Below the pieces are notes generated by a model that saw only the letters and a program-made list of their open reading frames with translations, was not told the origin of the DNA and made no database searches. Below are positions 10,541 to 21,367 of a DNA stretch of 64,000 nucleotides, piece after piece (position 1 is the stretch's first letter; each line of letters opens with the position of its first letter). The position numbers and the translations under genes are program-made. Origin of the DNA: Alopecurus myosuroides (lineage: Eukaryota > Streptophyta > Magnoliopsida > Poales > Poaceae). The stretch lies in assembly GCA_028641055.1 (NCBI GenBank), contig CM054060.1:295857480-295921479 (forward strand), given 5' to 3'.

Positions 10541-11492
10541 GGGGCTTTCTTCCCCATTGGTCCCCAAGTCTTCTAAGCTTGTTTTTCTTCCTCTCCCCCA
10601 CCATTTTGTTGACCTTGGAAAGCTTGCCCCTCTCCCAATCCCTCCTATGATTCTTGCATATCTTTGAGGGAGAAGGTAGAGGAGATCTAGATCTACATTT
10701 CCACCAATCCATCTTCCTTCTTAGTGAGGGAAACTTGGTAGATCTTGATCTTGGAGTTCTTGGTGTTTCTCCTCCATTGTTCTTCCTCTCTTATTCCCCC
10801 ATAAGCATTTGTTGCTTTGTTGGAATTTTAGAGTGAAGGATTTGAGCACTTGTGCTCTTGCCATTTGCATCGGTTTGCTCTCTCCACGAGGATTCGTGGA
10901 AGTTGAAAGTTTGTGAGCTTGTTACTCTTGGGTCTTGGACCCTAGACGACTTGTGATGTTCTTGGGAGCCTCCAATTGAGTTGTGGATGTGTGCCCCAAG
11001 ATTGTGGTGACACCGAGAGCCTCCAATTAAGTTGTGGATGCGTGCCTCGGATTTGAAGGTTGCCAATAGTGAAAGGTGAACTAGGTCTTTGTGGCGGAAG
11101 TTCATCGGAGAATAGGGTGAGGCCTTTGTGGCGTTGAGTAGGCCTTCGTGGTGAGCTCACACCCCTCCAACGAGACGTACTCCCCTTTGTGGGAGGAACT
11201 CAGGAATACATCATCGTCTCCGTGTGCCTCGGTTATTTCTATACCCGAGCTTTTTACTTATGCAATTTACATTGTGATAGCCTTCGAGCTTGAAGTTATT
11301 TATCTTGCTATCACCTTGTTACTTGTCTTGCTTAGCATAAGTTGTTAGTGCATCTAGTTGACCATAGAATATTTAGGTTGTATGCTTGTTAATTTAAACT
11401 CTTAGTTTATTTCCGCATTTAGCGAGCATTAACCGGAAAAGTTTTTATCGCCTATTCACCCCCCCTCTAGGCGACGTCGTTGTCCGTTCAAT

Positions 11493-11504
11493 TGGTATCA
11501 GAGC
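11493..11504 (+). promoter_or_regulatory. Primer-binding site (initiator tRNA-Met)
   Basis: TGGTATCAGAGC two bases after the 5' LTR; the standard minus-strand primer site of Copia elements. Confidence 0.9.
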
Positions 11505-11544
11505 CTCGTATCTCTTTATTAGGCTTTACATCCTAGAGAGTACG

Positions 11545-13854
11545 ATGTCGTTTAGAGAAATAGAACATGATTCCGCTTTTATATTCTATGGTAGAAACTT
11601 TGATGTTTGGAAAATTCGCATTCTTAAATTTCTTACGGACATGGGTCCAAAGTATGTTAAGAGAATTGTAGATATGGATTTTCCTCCTCCAAAGGATTCT
11701 CAAGATTTATCTTTAGAGGATAAGGAAAACTCTTATCTCGATACTTTTGTATCTAATGGTCTCTTGTGCTTTTTGAGCGATGTAGTTATTGAATCAATCA
11801 TGCCTTTTCGGAACGCTCATGAGCTATGGACAAAACTTCAAGATATATATGATGTGTCCAATATTATTGAGGATGATTGTTCTCCATCCATTTTCGGCCG
11901 TGATGAGCTCACATCTTTCTCCACTCCACCAACATGTGATTTGTCACAAGGTAATGATATGGTGAGTGGTGATAGAAATTGCATTGTGAATAGTGAATTT
12001 GCTATTGACTATACTTCATCTCTATCCCATTGCAATGATCTATCTTTGGACTTAATATCTTCTAGCACTCAAAATTCCATACATGCTAGTGTTGATAGTC
12101 CTTGCATATCATGTAATAGTTGTTTAACTAAATCTCATGATGATATGGTTCCTATGTCTTGTTTTCATGAAAATAATGCTTCCATTTCCTCTAGTACTTG
12201 TGTGGCTAACAATGTAGAGGAATCCCACTTTTTTGTGGAACAAGACATGGACCTTAATGGCTATTCTAGTATATCTTCATCATCGCCATCCATTTCTCAT
12301 ATGTGCCTTATGGCTAGGGATTCAAAGGTATCACCACCTTTGGAACCCACTACATCTTGTGATGATGAGGATGAGGATATATTTTATGGAGAGTATGAGG
12401 ACGAAGACTCTTTAATGGAGAAGGGTGAGTTGGTTCTTCTTGATCTCCCTAAAGGTAGTAAAGCTATCACTCCTTTTAGTGAAATATTGGCTTTTGCTAT
12501 TTATAGCGCTAAAATCATTGAAAAGAAAGGTGAGATTGAAAGAAGTGATGCCAATGAAAAGGCATCCCTCACTATGTCTCTTGAGGAAGAGTATGAGCTC
12601 CGAGTTACTCTTGAGGAGAAACTTGAATCTATTGAGGAGCTCTATAATGAACAAATAGCCTATCTCACTAAAGCACGTGACCATACCCATGCTAAATATA
12701 AAGTGCTTAAAAATGAAAAGGTTGAATTTGTTGTTGGCAATGCTAATCTAATTGAAGAAAACTCTAGGTTAAATAATGAGCTTGCCAAGTTATCTTCTTC
12801 TATTTCAATTGATGCTTGTGCTACTAACTCCACATCTTGTGAAGCATCTATTTTGAAGGAGAATGTTGAGCTAAGGGCTCAACTTGAGCTAATGACTAGC
12901 AAGTATGGGAAATTGGAAGAAAGTCATGAAAAGCTATCTAGCTCTCATGAGGATCTTCTAGAATCTCATACCAAGCTAAAATTAGCTCTTGAGGCTATCA
13001 CTACAAAGGTAACATCTTGTGAGCCTCATGTGGTTACTAGCACAATATCTTCTAATAATGCTATATTGACTTGTGCTAGTATTAGTAACTCATCCTCTCA
13101 TAATGTTTCTACATCTTGTGATGGGTTGCTTTCCTTGCCTTGTTGCTCTAACAATGAAGCATCTACTTCCTCTAGCTCTTGTGTTGTTTCTAACCATGTA
13201 GAGGAAAATAAAGAGCTCAAGGCCCAAGTCACTTCTTTGAAGAAAGATTTGGAAAAGTGTCATGAAGGGAGTTCCACACTTGACAAGATGTTGAGAGTGC
13301 GAAGACTTCCCAATGACAAGAGTGGACTTGGATTCAACTCCTATCTCAAGAACAAGTCCATTATTGACAAGAAGAAGGGCCAAGAACAAGTCAAAGATCC
13401 GGCCAAGAGTATTTGCTTCAAGTGCAAGATTGAAGGGCACCATGTTAGATCTTGCCCTTTGAAGAAGAAGCCTCTTAGTGAGAAGCAACTAGGGAAGAGG
13501 CCTCTTGTTCAATCTCATGCTCAACCACGAGTTGAACAACGGCCACCTCCTAACAAGACTCAAGCCAATGCTCCTCTTGTTGAGAAGCCTATTGAGAAGA
13601 GAGAAAAGAGTCGATGTTGCTACCTTTGTCGCAAGAAGGGACATTTTGCTTCTTCATGCACTAATGGTACATTATCCAACCCTATCCTTGTTGATGATGT
13701 TTATTCTATTAGGAAGGATAATGTGGGCAATGTGTTTGCCAAGTATGTTGGTACTCCAAGTGGTGTCAAGAAAAGAACCATTTGGGTTGCCAAACCTATT
13801 GTGACTAACTTCTTAGGACCCAACTTTGTTGGGGACCAACAAGCTCAAACTTGA
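11545..13854 (+). CDS. Copia-type Gag with two zinc knuckles, 769 aa, intact
   Basis: Would form the particle shell and bind the element's RNA in the cytoplasm. The N-terminus (about residues 10-115) has FYGRNFDVWKIRILKFL and later HELWTKLQDIYDV, typical of Copia gag core (UBN2/DUF4219-like). A Ser/Asn/Cys-rich stretch follows (about 120-290), then a long Glu/Lys/Leu-rich, probable coiled-coil segment with repeated ASTSS-type linkers (about 310-600). Two CX2CX4HX4C knuckles follow: CFKCKIEGHHVRSC at 624-637 and CYLCRKKGHFASSC at 692-705. The first ATG lies 41 bases after the primer site. At 769 aa it is long for a Copia gag, and no pol frame follows. It is uninterrupted, in keeping with the young insertion. 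Confidence 0.9.
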   Translation: MSFREIEHDSAFIFYGRNFDVWKIRILKFLTDMGPKYVKRIVDMDFPPPKDSQDLSLEDKENSYLDTFVSNGLLCFLSDVVIESIMPFRNAHELWTKLQDIYDVSNIIEDDCSPSIFGRDELTSFSTPPTCDLSQGNDMVSGDRNCIVNSEFAIDYTSSLSHCNDLSLDLISSSTQNSIHASVDSPCISCNSCLTKSHDDMVPMSCFHENNASISSSTCVANNVEESHFFVEQDMDLNGYSSISSSSPSISHMCLMARDSKVSPPLEPTTSCDDEDEDIFYGEYEDEDSLMEKGELVLLDLPKGSKAITPFSEILAFAIYSAKIIEKKGEIERSDANEKASLTMSLEEEYELRVTLEEKLESIEELYNEQIAYLTKARDHTHAKYKVLKNEKVEFVVGNANLIEENSRLNNELAKLSSSISIDACATNSTSCEASILKENVELRAQLELMTSKYGKLEESHEKLSSSHEDLLESHTKLKLALEAITTKVTSCEPHVVTSTISSNNAILTCASISNSSSHNVSTSCDGLLSLPCCSNNEASTSSSSCVVSNHVEENKELKAQVTSLKKDLEKCHEGSSTLDKMLRVRRLPNDKSGLGFNSYLKNKSIIDKKKGQEQVKDPAKSICFKCKIEGHHVRSCPLKKKPLSEKQLGKRPLVQSHAQPRVEQRPPPNKTQANAPLVEKPIEKREKSRCCYLCRKKGHFASSCTNGTLSNPILVDDVYSIRKDNVGNVFAKYVGTPSGVKKRTIWVAKPIVTNFLGPNFVGDQQAQT

Positions 13855-16800
13855 TCAATAGGTGTTGTTGGAGGGCATTGGAGAATTGGCTATTTTATGA
13901 AGAATTAAGGGATCTTCATCAATTATATTTCCTCAAGCCAAGTCACTTGGATTATATATATCTCTTACCCAATGTTCCTCCAAGCGGTAACTTGTATTTA
14001 ATTCTATATACTTTGAAAGTTGCTTGCTCCCTTGCATATGTTAGTTTTGTTTCTAGCATGTGTTTGTATATGTTGTTCTTACTACTTACCTATCTTGAGT
14101 AATCTAGTTATGTTTGTTGGTTTGCACTCCATGTACTTGTGTGCTTTGTGTTGAGCCTTCATTGCCATTATTGCTTATTTTAGTTGGCTCTTTGGGAGTT
14201 TAATGGACTATCCCATCTTGGGGGAGTAATATGCTTTGCACTTTACTATCCTAAAATGTGTGTACATGAGAAATACCACTTAGTGTTGATATATCAATAT
14301 TATCTAGTCTCTATGTGGTATGTCATTCTCATGAGAAATTCATTTCTAAAATGTCCATTAACTTTCTCTAGTTGAATTTATTTTCTTTGCCTCTTGTTAA
14401 AAAAATGGATTATCACATTATGGGGGAGTAATAAGCTATGTGCATATTACAAGCCTAGAAAATGTGAACATGTGAGGTATTGCCACCTAGAGTTGATATT
14501 CTAATTATCTTGTTCCTTTGTGGCATGTTGCTCAAACAAGTTCCATATTTGCTTAAAATATCTTGTGTCTCTCTTCTTTGGTATCTTGTTTGTTAGAGAG
14601 TTTCTTGTTGCCTTGCTTTTTCGAGTTTTATTTGAAGCCTTCAAGAATCTCTATCTAAGCATGTTTTTATTCCTATCTTTTACCACATGCTTATGTTTTG
14701 TGAATATGATTGTGAACAAATCTACCACCGAGAAATATCTCCATACATCTCTTGTCTTTGACAAGTTATAATAATTTGTGGTAAGTTTATTGATCATATT
14801 TACTTTGGCCATTGCTCTAATATTGCCTTGTTCCTTGCCAAGGATTTGTTTGGTTCAAACTACTTTGTGTCTTCCTTGCTCTACTCCAAATTTGTTTCAT
14901 GCTTTCTTGAGTTAGGAAAAGCAATGATCCCATACTTGTGCACTTGTGTTCAAAGTCATACTTCTTTGGGTTGCACTATTCTTGGGGAAGCTATCATACA
15001 TTGAGTAGATCACCATTCCTTAAATTGGTATTGCATCTAATTGATTTTATTTAAACATGACTAGTGTTTGAATAATATATATGGAGAGTAATGATTCCAT
15101 TGTATGCATTTTGTATTCAAATGCAAGATCATAAATAATGCACTATGATTGGAAGAACTATCCTATATGCGTTTTAACACTTGTTGTCTTTAAATTTGTT
15201 TGTTTTCCCAATGACTTGTCTCTTTGGAAGACAAACACTTTTCGTCTTGGTACTTTGTGTGCTATCATGAAAAGTGTAGAGGGGTTGTTCACTCTTTCAT
15301 TTTTTTTGGTATCCTCTCTATGTTGGTTTCCTCAATCATGTGTTGATTTGGGTCTTGATATTTTTTGGACAATTCTCTTTCTTTTCACTCTTGTGAGTGG
15401 CTTCTTGGTTTAATTAGTTCTTTGTCCAATTTGTATCTTGTTTCGGTTCTTGAAAGTTTTGTGCATGCATATTTACTATGTATATCTTTTGGCATGATTA
15501 CTTTCGTTGATCCAATATATAGGATAAACTCCATCAAATCCTAAATGGCTAAGATGTGCATGAAATTCAAATTCATATCAATATGCACATATTTTTTTGG
15601 AGTTTGTCCTATGTATTGTAGTTGTTCTAACTACTTCGGACCCAATGAGTTTGGGTACCATTTTGTACTTGAATTTTGTTTTTAGGTACAATGGAGATAC
15701 ATTGGTTGCTTGCTCCATTCATAAGGAAGGTGTTCTCAACATGGTTTTATAGGAGTCAAGCTTCGATGATTATCAATCTCGCATCCTCTTCATCACCAAT
15801 GTCGTCTCGGTAACAAGTATCTATCTCATGCATACATTTCTAGCTTTCAACCTTGTGTAGGTTGCTTCTTGGCATGATTTCCCTTTGTTGCATTTCATTT
15901 GGTTCTTGCAAATGTCTTATCAAAAGCATCTTTATTGCAACTATGAGTAAGCCGTGATGATTACATACTAAGGGGATATTTAAATAATTCACCAATCCCA
16001 AGTATATTAATCTAGCAACTTCTACTTGAAGTATCTCATATGAAATATTGATTAATTCTCAAAAACCATTTGAATCTTTTGTGATATGCGTTACCTTTCT
16101 CGAAGCATTCCAACTGTCACTTTTCCCTTGTGATATTTGTGATGCTTTGATGAGTTTTGTGTGTTCATCTATATCCCCTTAATATTAAACTAAGCTTAGT
16201 GCTTTGCTTTCAAGCAAAAATCTTATTGGTATATTAATGAACCTCTCTTGGATATCATGTTCTTCACCTTTGTACCTATTTTGTGTGTGCATGTTTCTTT
16301 GTGGATATATATCTTTGTGATTGTTGTTCACTTAGAAACTTATACACACGATAATAGTTACATCTTTTATTGATATTCTATCTCTTTAGTGACCACTTTT
16401 TATTGCTTTATATTCCTCGGTGGTTCCTAAAAGGCACAAGCTTTTCTTTTGTTTGGTATTCCTTTCGCATCTTAATAAGCTTGTGGACCTATGTGTTTTA
16501 TCATTTGATGGTTTGTGTGTATGGGAAAGACATGATATGCACTATGTGCCTCTTATATTGAAAGACTATGTTGATGATTCTATCATCATATTAGTCTACT
16601 AAAAATGTTTTTCCTTGTCACACGCATCTATTTCGGTTGAGTAAGTCTTTATTTGTCACTTCTTGATCTTCATTGCTCAACTTTTGTTTGTTTGCAAGTT
16701 GCTTTGCTTCATTTCCAATCTATTCGCTTGAACTTTTGTTTGTGTTCAAAATTATCTAGAAGGGAGTGATGATTCCATGTTGTGCACATTATATAGTAAT

Positions 16801-17279
16801 TCAAATCTAACATTGTGCATGTACCTTGGGGAGTTCCCTCTTGATTTTCTAGAACACTTGGTTGATCCTATCAAAATATTGATGTTGGTCAATCGGTTTT
16901 TCGGATCCTTGTGGTTGGTTGCTTCTTTGTGAAAGTATCCTTCTATTTTACTTTTCTTGTAAATCTTTGGATCCTCAACATAGTTTTATCTCCCTCCATC
17001 TATTCATAGTTGGAGATATGCACTTGATTTCACTCATATCATGAGGATTGCATACACTATGGGGGAGCTCTTACTATATTGGCCTTCTAATCCTTTTGCC
17101 CATTTCGGCAATGGATGCCAATGGGGGAGAAGTTTAGAGGGTTTAAGGGAATTTGGTTTATGCTTTAGTGTCGTTCTTAAGCATTTTCCTTTCCATGCTA
17201 TTGCATTCTTGCTCTTGTTTAGCATGTTTGCTTTATTCATCATATAAACCCTCGTAAAAAGGGATTGTCATCAATTACC
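13855..17279 (+). other. Non-coding internal region of the gag-only element
   Basis: About 3.4 kb where pol would be expected; T-rich, stop codons in all frames, no domain recognised. It holds TGGGGGAG at 14219-14226, 14421-14428, 17060-17067 and 17122-17129, copies of the polypurine core. It also holds a degenerate direct repeat of about 200 bp (around 14165-14340 against 14370-14530). A variant GAGTAATGATTCCAT appears near 15085, and GAGTGATGATTCCAT near 16768. Confidence 0.8.
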
Positions 17280-17293
17280 AAAATGGGGGAGAT
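17280..17293 (+). promoter_or_regulatory. Polypurine tract of the gag-only element
   Basis: AAAATGGGGGAGAT directly abuts the 3' LTR start at 17294. Confidence 0.85.
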
Positions 17294-19889
17294 TGAAAGC
17301 GCATGGTTCCCCCATATGTGGTTTTGGTAATTAATGACAATCCTTATGGACTAATATTTGCATTGAGTTATCCTTGTAGATCTTGTCCATAGGAAATAAT
17401 GGAGTTCATGTGTTGAACTCTATTAGCTTCCTTGATGGCCATTGTTATATTCATGGATTTATATGAAGAATGGTCTTGGTTTGAGTTGAGCTTATTGCTA
17501 GTATGTCTTGAAGAAAAGGATTAGGTGATCTTTCATTATCATCTTCAAGACATCATATTTAGAAGTGTTAAGCAAAGATACAAGGTTGATCAAGCAAGCG
17601 ATCAACACACAAAGCTACAAGTTGTACCAAGTGGGATTGTGTATCTCATGGTATGGTAAGCAATTGTCGATATAGCTTTGTGAACTAACCCATGATATGT
17701 GTGTGTCGCATCTCTATGTGTGGTTAGGTATCTTTCCATGGGCATGAACCAAAAGGAAGATTTCCTATTGCCCATGGTCTTTGTCGTCGTCAAGCGGTGT
17801 TCGTCATCTAGCTTGACGTGGAAGCTCAAGTGAAGCATCTAGAAGATATCCTATGCTTGATGCTTGCCACCCTTTTGGAGATTGTGGCCTTGTGAAGATT
17901 TTCCGAAGGGTCTCTCCCATAATGGTGTATGGGGGAGCTAGTCTCTCCCATAATGGTGTATGGGGGAGCAACTTGCAAGTCTTCATCAAGCGGAGTTTGT
18001 GCTAGCAAGCGCAATCAAGAAATAAGATCCAACTTGAGAGAGTCAAGATCGTCATCATCTAGCTCAAGTGGAATGCTCAAGGCAAAGGTATAATCTTGAT
18101 AGGTTTTCTATTTTACCGGTCTCGTGTCTTTGGGAGACCGGGTTATAGGATAGATAGTCGTACTATCAAGAGGGGCTCTCAAGTGAGTAACTCGATCGAA
18201 TCGTTATGGAGAGCTCAAACCTTTGCATACTTTGATATCATCTTTCTTGGTACTTATTTGTCTTTTGTCTCCTTTGGGTTTTAGTGCTTGTCGTGATCTT
18301 CATGACAAGCCTTGGTTTCTCGAAAACGGATTTCGTAAGAAAAACTTGTTGCGTTTTCGGTGGAGAAAATATTCCGTTCATCTTTGAGAATGTTCCCACA
18401 CCTTCCATGTGTGGTAACTTCTCCATACTTTGAGGTATCAATATTTTCACCTTTTATTTGGATACTCCTTGCTGTTATCTTTCCAATGCATTTGGACTCA
18501 CCTAATTCGGAATTCATTCGCAAAAGTTATGTGAGTTTTCGTGTTGGAAGTTTTATCGGTTGTTCCTTTTAGAGAGGTTAAACCTTTCTACATTTGGTTT
18601 TAGTTTCCATGGTTGGGCAGTGATGTTTCTCTGCATGATCTTGTAGAGTTTTTCATTACGAACTCAACGAGCCAAAGATCATCAAAAACGGAGTCCGGAC
18701 GCAAAAGTTATGAAGTTTCTAGTTGAGCCATTTTTCGGTACTGACATGAACCGGATTATTGGAAACCGGATTTTTCGGGGCATACCGGATATTCCGGTTT
18801 CGACGGATTTCAGACCATATTTCGCACTGGAGTGAACCGGATTATTTGAACCGGATTATTCACTTCGGACCGGATATTCCGGTCCCAAAATTCCTGCTCA
18901 AACGACTAGTTTTTGTGGGGACCTATTTAAGGGAGCTTTCTTCCCCATTGGTCCCCAAGTCTTCTAAGCTTGTTTTTCTTCCTCTCCCCCACCATTGTTG
19001 ACCTTGGAAAGCTTGCCCCTCTCCCAATCCCTCCTATGATTCTTGCATATCTTTGAGGGAGAAGGTAGAGGAGATCTAGATCTACATTTCCACCAATCCA
19101 TCTTCCTTCTTAGTGAGGGAAACTTGGTAGATCTTGATCTTGGAGTTCTTGGTGTTTCTCCTCCATTGTTCTTCCTCTCTTATTCCCCCATAAGCATTTG
19201 TTGCTTTGTTGGAATTTTAGAGTGAAGGATTTGAGCACTTGTGCTCTTGCCATTTGCATCGGTTGCATCGGTTTGCTCTCTCCACGAGGATTCGTGGAAG
19301 TTGAAAGTTTGTGAGCTTGTTACTCTTGGGTCTTGGACCCTAGACGACTTGTGGTGTTCTTGGGAGCCTCCAATTGAGTTGTGGATGTGTGCCCCAAGAT
19401 TGTGGTGACACCGAGAGCCTCCAATTAAGTTGTGGATGCGTGCCTCGGATTTGAAGGTTGCCAATAGTGAAAGGTGAACTAGGCCTTTGTGGCGGAAGTT
19501 CATCGGAGAATAGGGTGAGGCCTTTGTGGCGTTGAGTAGGCCTTCGTGGTGAGCTCACACCCCTCCAACGAGACGGACTACCCTTTGTGGGAGGAACTCA
19601 GGAATACATCATCGTCTCCGTGTGCCTCGGTTATTTCTATACCCGAGCTTTTTACTTATGCAATTTACATTGTGATAGCCTTCGAGCTTGAAGTTATTTA
19701 TCTTGCTATCACCTTGTTACTTGTCTTGCTTAGCATAAGTTGTTAGTGCATCTAGTTGACCATAGAATATTTAGGTTGTATGCTTGTTAATTTAAACTCT
19801 TAGTTTATTTCCGCATTTAGCGAGCATTAACCGGAAAAGTTTTTATCGCCTATTCACCCCCCCCTCTAGGCGACGTCGTTGTCCGTTCA
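17294..19889 (+). repeat. 3' LTR of the gag-only element, 2596 bp
   Basis: Offset 8391 from the 5' LTR. Differences seen include a 9-bp insertion near 19260 (TTGCATCGG repeated), two bases missing near 18994, and scattered single substitutions. The target copy CATGT follows at 19890-19894. Confidence 0.9.
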
Positions 19890-19894
19890 CATGT

Positions 19895-20142
19895 TCCTAT
19901 GGAGTTTAACCAAGATTGATGCATCGTTGTGGACAACAAACTTTTCATAGATATTATGCTGAAACAGTCTCGTGTCATCTTGCACGGACCAAGATCGCTG
20001 ATCGACGCTGGTGGGGGCCATAGAATTGCCACCATGGCCATTGATAGGGAGTTCCCGAAAATCATATGCAGTGTGCTGGACCTAATACACATGTTCTACT
20101 CGCATAGTGAACATGGTCAGTCGAACCATATTTTGGATTAAG
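19895..20142 (+). pseudogene. Plant O-methyltransferase fragment, copy 1
   Basis: The frame reads RSLIDAGGGHRIATMAIDREF then a CSVLDLIH segment, matching the SAM-binding core of plant class-II O-methyltransferases (usual form LVDVGGGxG...FP...C.VLDLPHV). Such enzymes methylate phenolics in the cytosol. About 75 residues are recognisable. Upstream the same frame gives AHVPMEFNQ, then an in-frame TGA, and is cut by the inserted LTR element. Gly to Arg in the SAM loop (GGGHR) and the truncation make it inactive. The parallel copy is at 47282-47545. The motif is strong; the exact subfamily cannot be given. Confidence 0.7.
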
Positions 20143-20735
20143 GGTGAATTAAAATAAATATATTTATACTAAAATTTTATATCTATTTGTGAATTACTTA
20201 CTATAATCTCAATGAGTATAGTTTTCAATCAATTAGTTTTCCTAGTTAACAACATTTATATATTTCTAATAATAATTATACCATTCTTTATTATACAATT
20301 CGATTGTCTATCAATCAAAACATATGTTATGAGAAATTTTAAATGTATGATGTTAAACAAGTTTACCTTCTATTATTTTTCATTATTACATAATTCATAA
20401 AGTGTTTATGTATATATTTGTATGTGTGTATCCGCGTGTATGTTTGATTCTATTTTAATATCCTTAATATCATGGTAGAAAGACCTAAGCATACGGTTAA
20501 ATATATGAATATATTAATAGTGATTTCTCGTGTATTAGGTAAATACAGATACATAACTTTTAGAGTATAAATTGAAATATTCGCAAACATTTCTTGTAGG
20601 TTCGATTTGGTGATAAGTTTAAAATATACACATGCTTTGCACTTAATATTGAAATTTATAATATAAACATGTAATAATGATATAAAAAAAGTCATGCAAC
20701 AACCAAAAAATTATAGATACGTTTTAAGCGTATCA
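20143..20735. repeat. AT-rich segment of unit H, copy 1, ending in an LTR-like terminus
   Basis: Very AT-rich with no open frame of note. On the minus strand from 20735 it starts TGATACGCTTAAAACGTATC then TATAATTTTTT, like the start of an Athila-type LTR. The other end is not identifiable. The parallel copy is at 47546-48144. Confidence 0.5.
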
Positions 20736-21366
20736 CTATGCTATTGTTTTACCGTCAATCTACCAAAACATCCAAAATCTGAAGCAAAATGTACAGCCCT
20801 ACTCCGATGCCTCCCTCGTCGATGCCTCCTTCCCCTTGTCCTTCCGCAGCGGAAATAGTGGATCCGGCTTGAGTCGTGTGTGCATATTCCCATGGTCCTC
20901 CCTCATCACGGTAAGCAACCATATGACAAATGAAGATTGGGTTAAGAATAGCAAGCATTTACGTGTTCTCTTCCATCTGCATTTGTTTGGGGGGTGGGGG
21001 TGCTTGCTTTTATAAAACTGTTCACGCTTTGAACATGGTATGTTACCGTACTGTGTGCGCTTGGGTGTAAAGTCCCAGACGTTATAGATTTTAGGATGGG
21101 TACCGCTAGGCGTAGGTCGGCCTAGCACCTCACTTTTTAGGTCCCTTCCATCCACCGTTAGATTGTCATCCAACGCGCCGAAATCAACGTATGACCCTTT
21201 TTCATTTTAGTCCTTGAACGCACCGCGATCGGCGTCCTGGCCGTCGAGGAGGACTGCCGTAGGTACTGCGGCTCCTCCTCGTCCACGGGGCTGCCGCCGC
21301 CGCTGACGGCGACGAGATGGACTGGCGCTACGACACGCCGCTCCGCCTCTGATAGCCTTCCACACC
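20736..21366 (+). repeat. Tandem unit R, copy 1
   Basis: Matches 22530-23240 and, in part, 48145-48464. It starts TATGCTATTGTTTTACC and ends in the ERF fragment. A minus-strand frame (20755-20958, containing GGPWEYAHTTQAGSTI) is conserved in all three copies, but I do not recognise a family. At about 21366 the unit breaks into an LTR fragment. Confidence 0.7.
21210..21352 (+). pseudogene. ERF transcription factor C-terminal fragment, copy 1 (deleted)
   Basis: Starts VLERTAIGVLAVEEDCRRY then CGSSSST, as in copy 2 at 22991-23230. A deletion of about 90 bases after the Ser run removes the EAR-like stretch and shifts the frame. The DNA for the last residues and the stop (21350-21352) is still present. 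Confidence 0.6.
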
Positions 21367-21367
21367 C

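Larger units (their letters stand above)
8903..11490 (+). repeat. 5' LTR of the gag-only element, 2588 bp
   Basis: Starts TGAAAGCGCATGG and ends TTGTCCGTTCA. It contains paired hairpins (9521-9577), a promoter with repeated CCGG motifs (10357-10540) and a degenerate 51-bp-spaced repeat GAGCCTCCAATT (10966, 11017). Short antisense open frames are duplicated in both LTRs and are not genes. Confidence 0.9.
8903..19889 (+). mobile_element. Complete gag-only LTR retrotransposon (TR-GAG type), 10,987 bp
   Basis: Two near-identical LTRs (8903-11490 and 17294-19889), TG...CA ends, and 5-bp target duplication CATGT (8898-8902 and 19890-19894). Primer site for initiator tRNA-Met, one gag-like gene, a polypurine tract, but no protease, integrase, reverse transcriptase or RNase H. 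By eye only about a dozen to fifteen substitutions separate the LTRs over 2.59 kb, plus a 9-bp insertion and a 2-bp gap, so the insertion is young. The end of the LTR and the primer region resemble the SIRE/Maximus Copia lineage; that name is inference. It sits inside tandem unit H, within the O-methyltransferase fragment. Confidence 0.9.

Noticed and set aside
11493..11504. tRNA-like sequences at the primer sites (11493, 29053, 41933, 59029, 62526)
   Set aside because: They are short complements of tRNA 3' ends next to LTRs, not tRNA genes.
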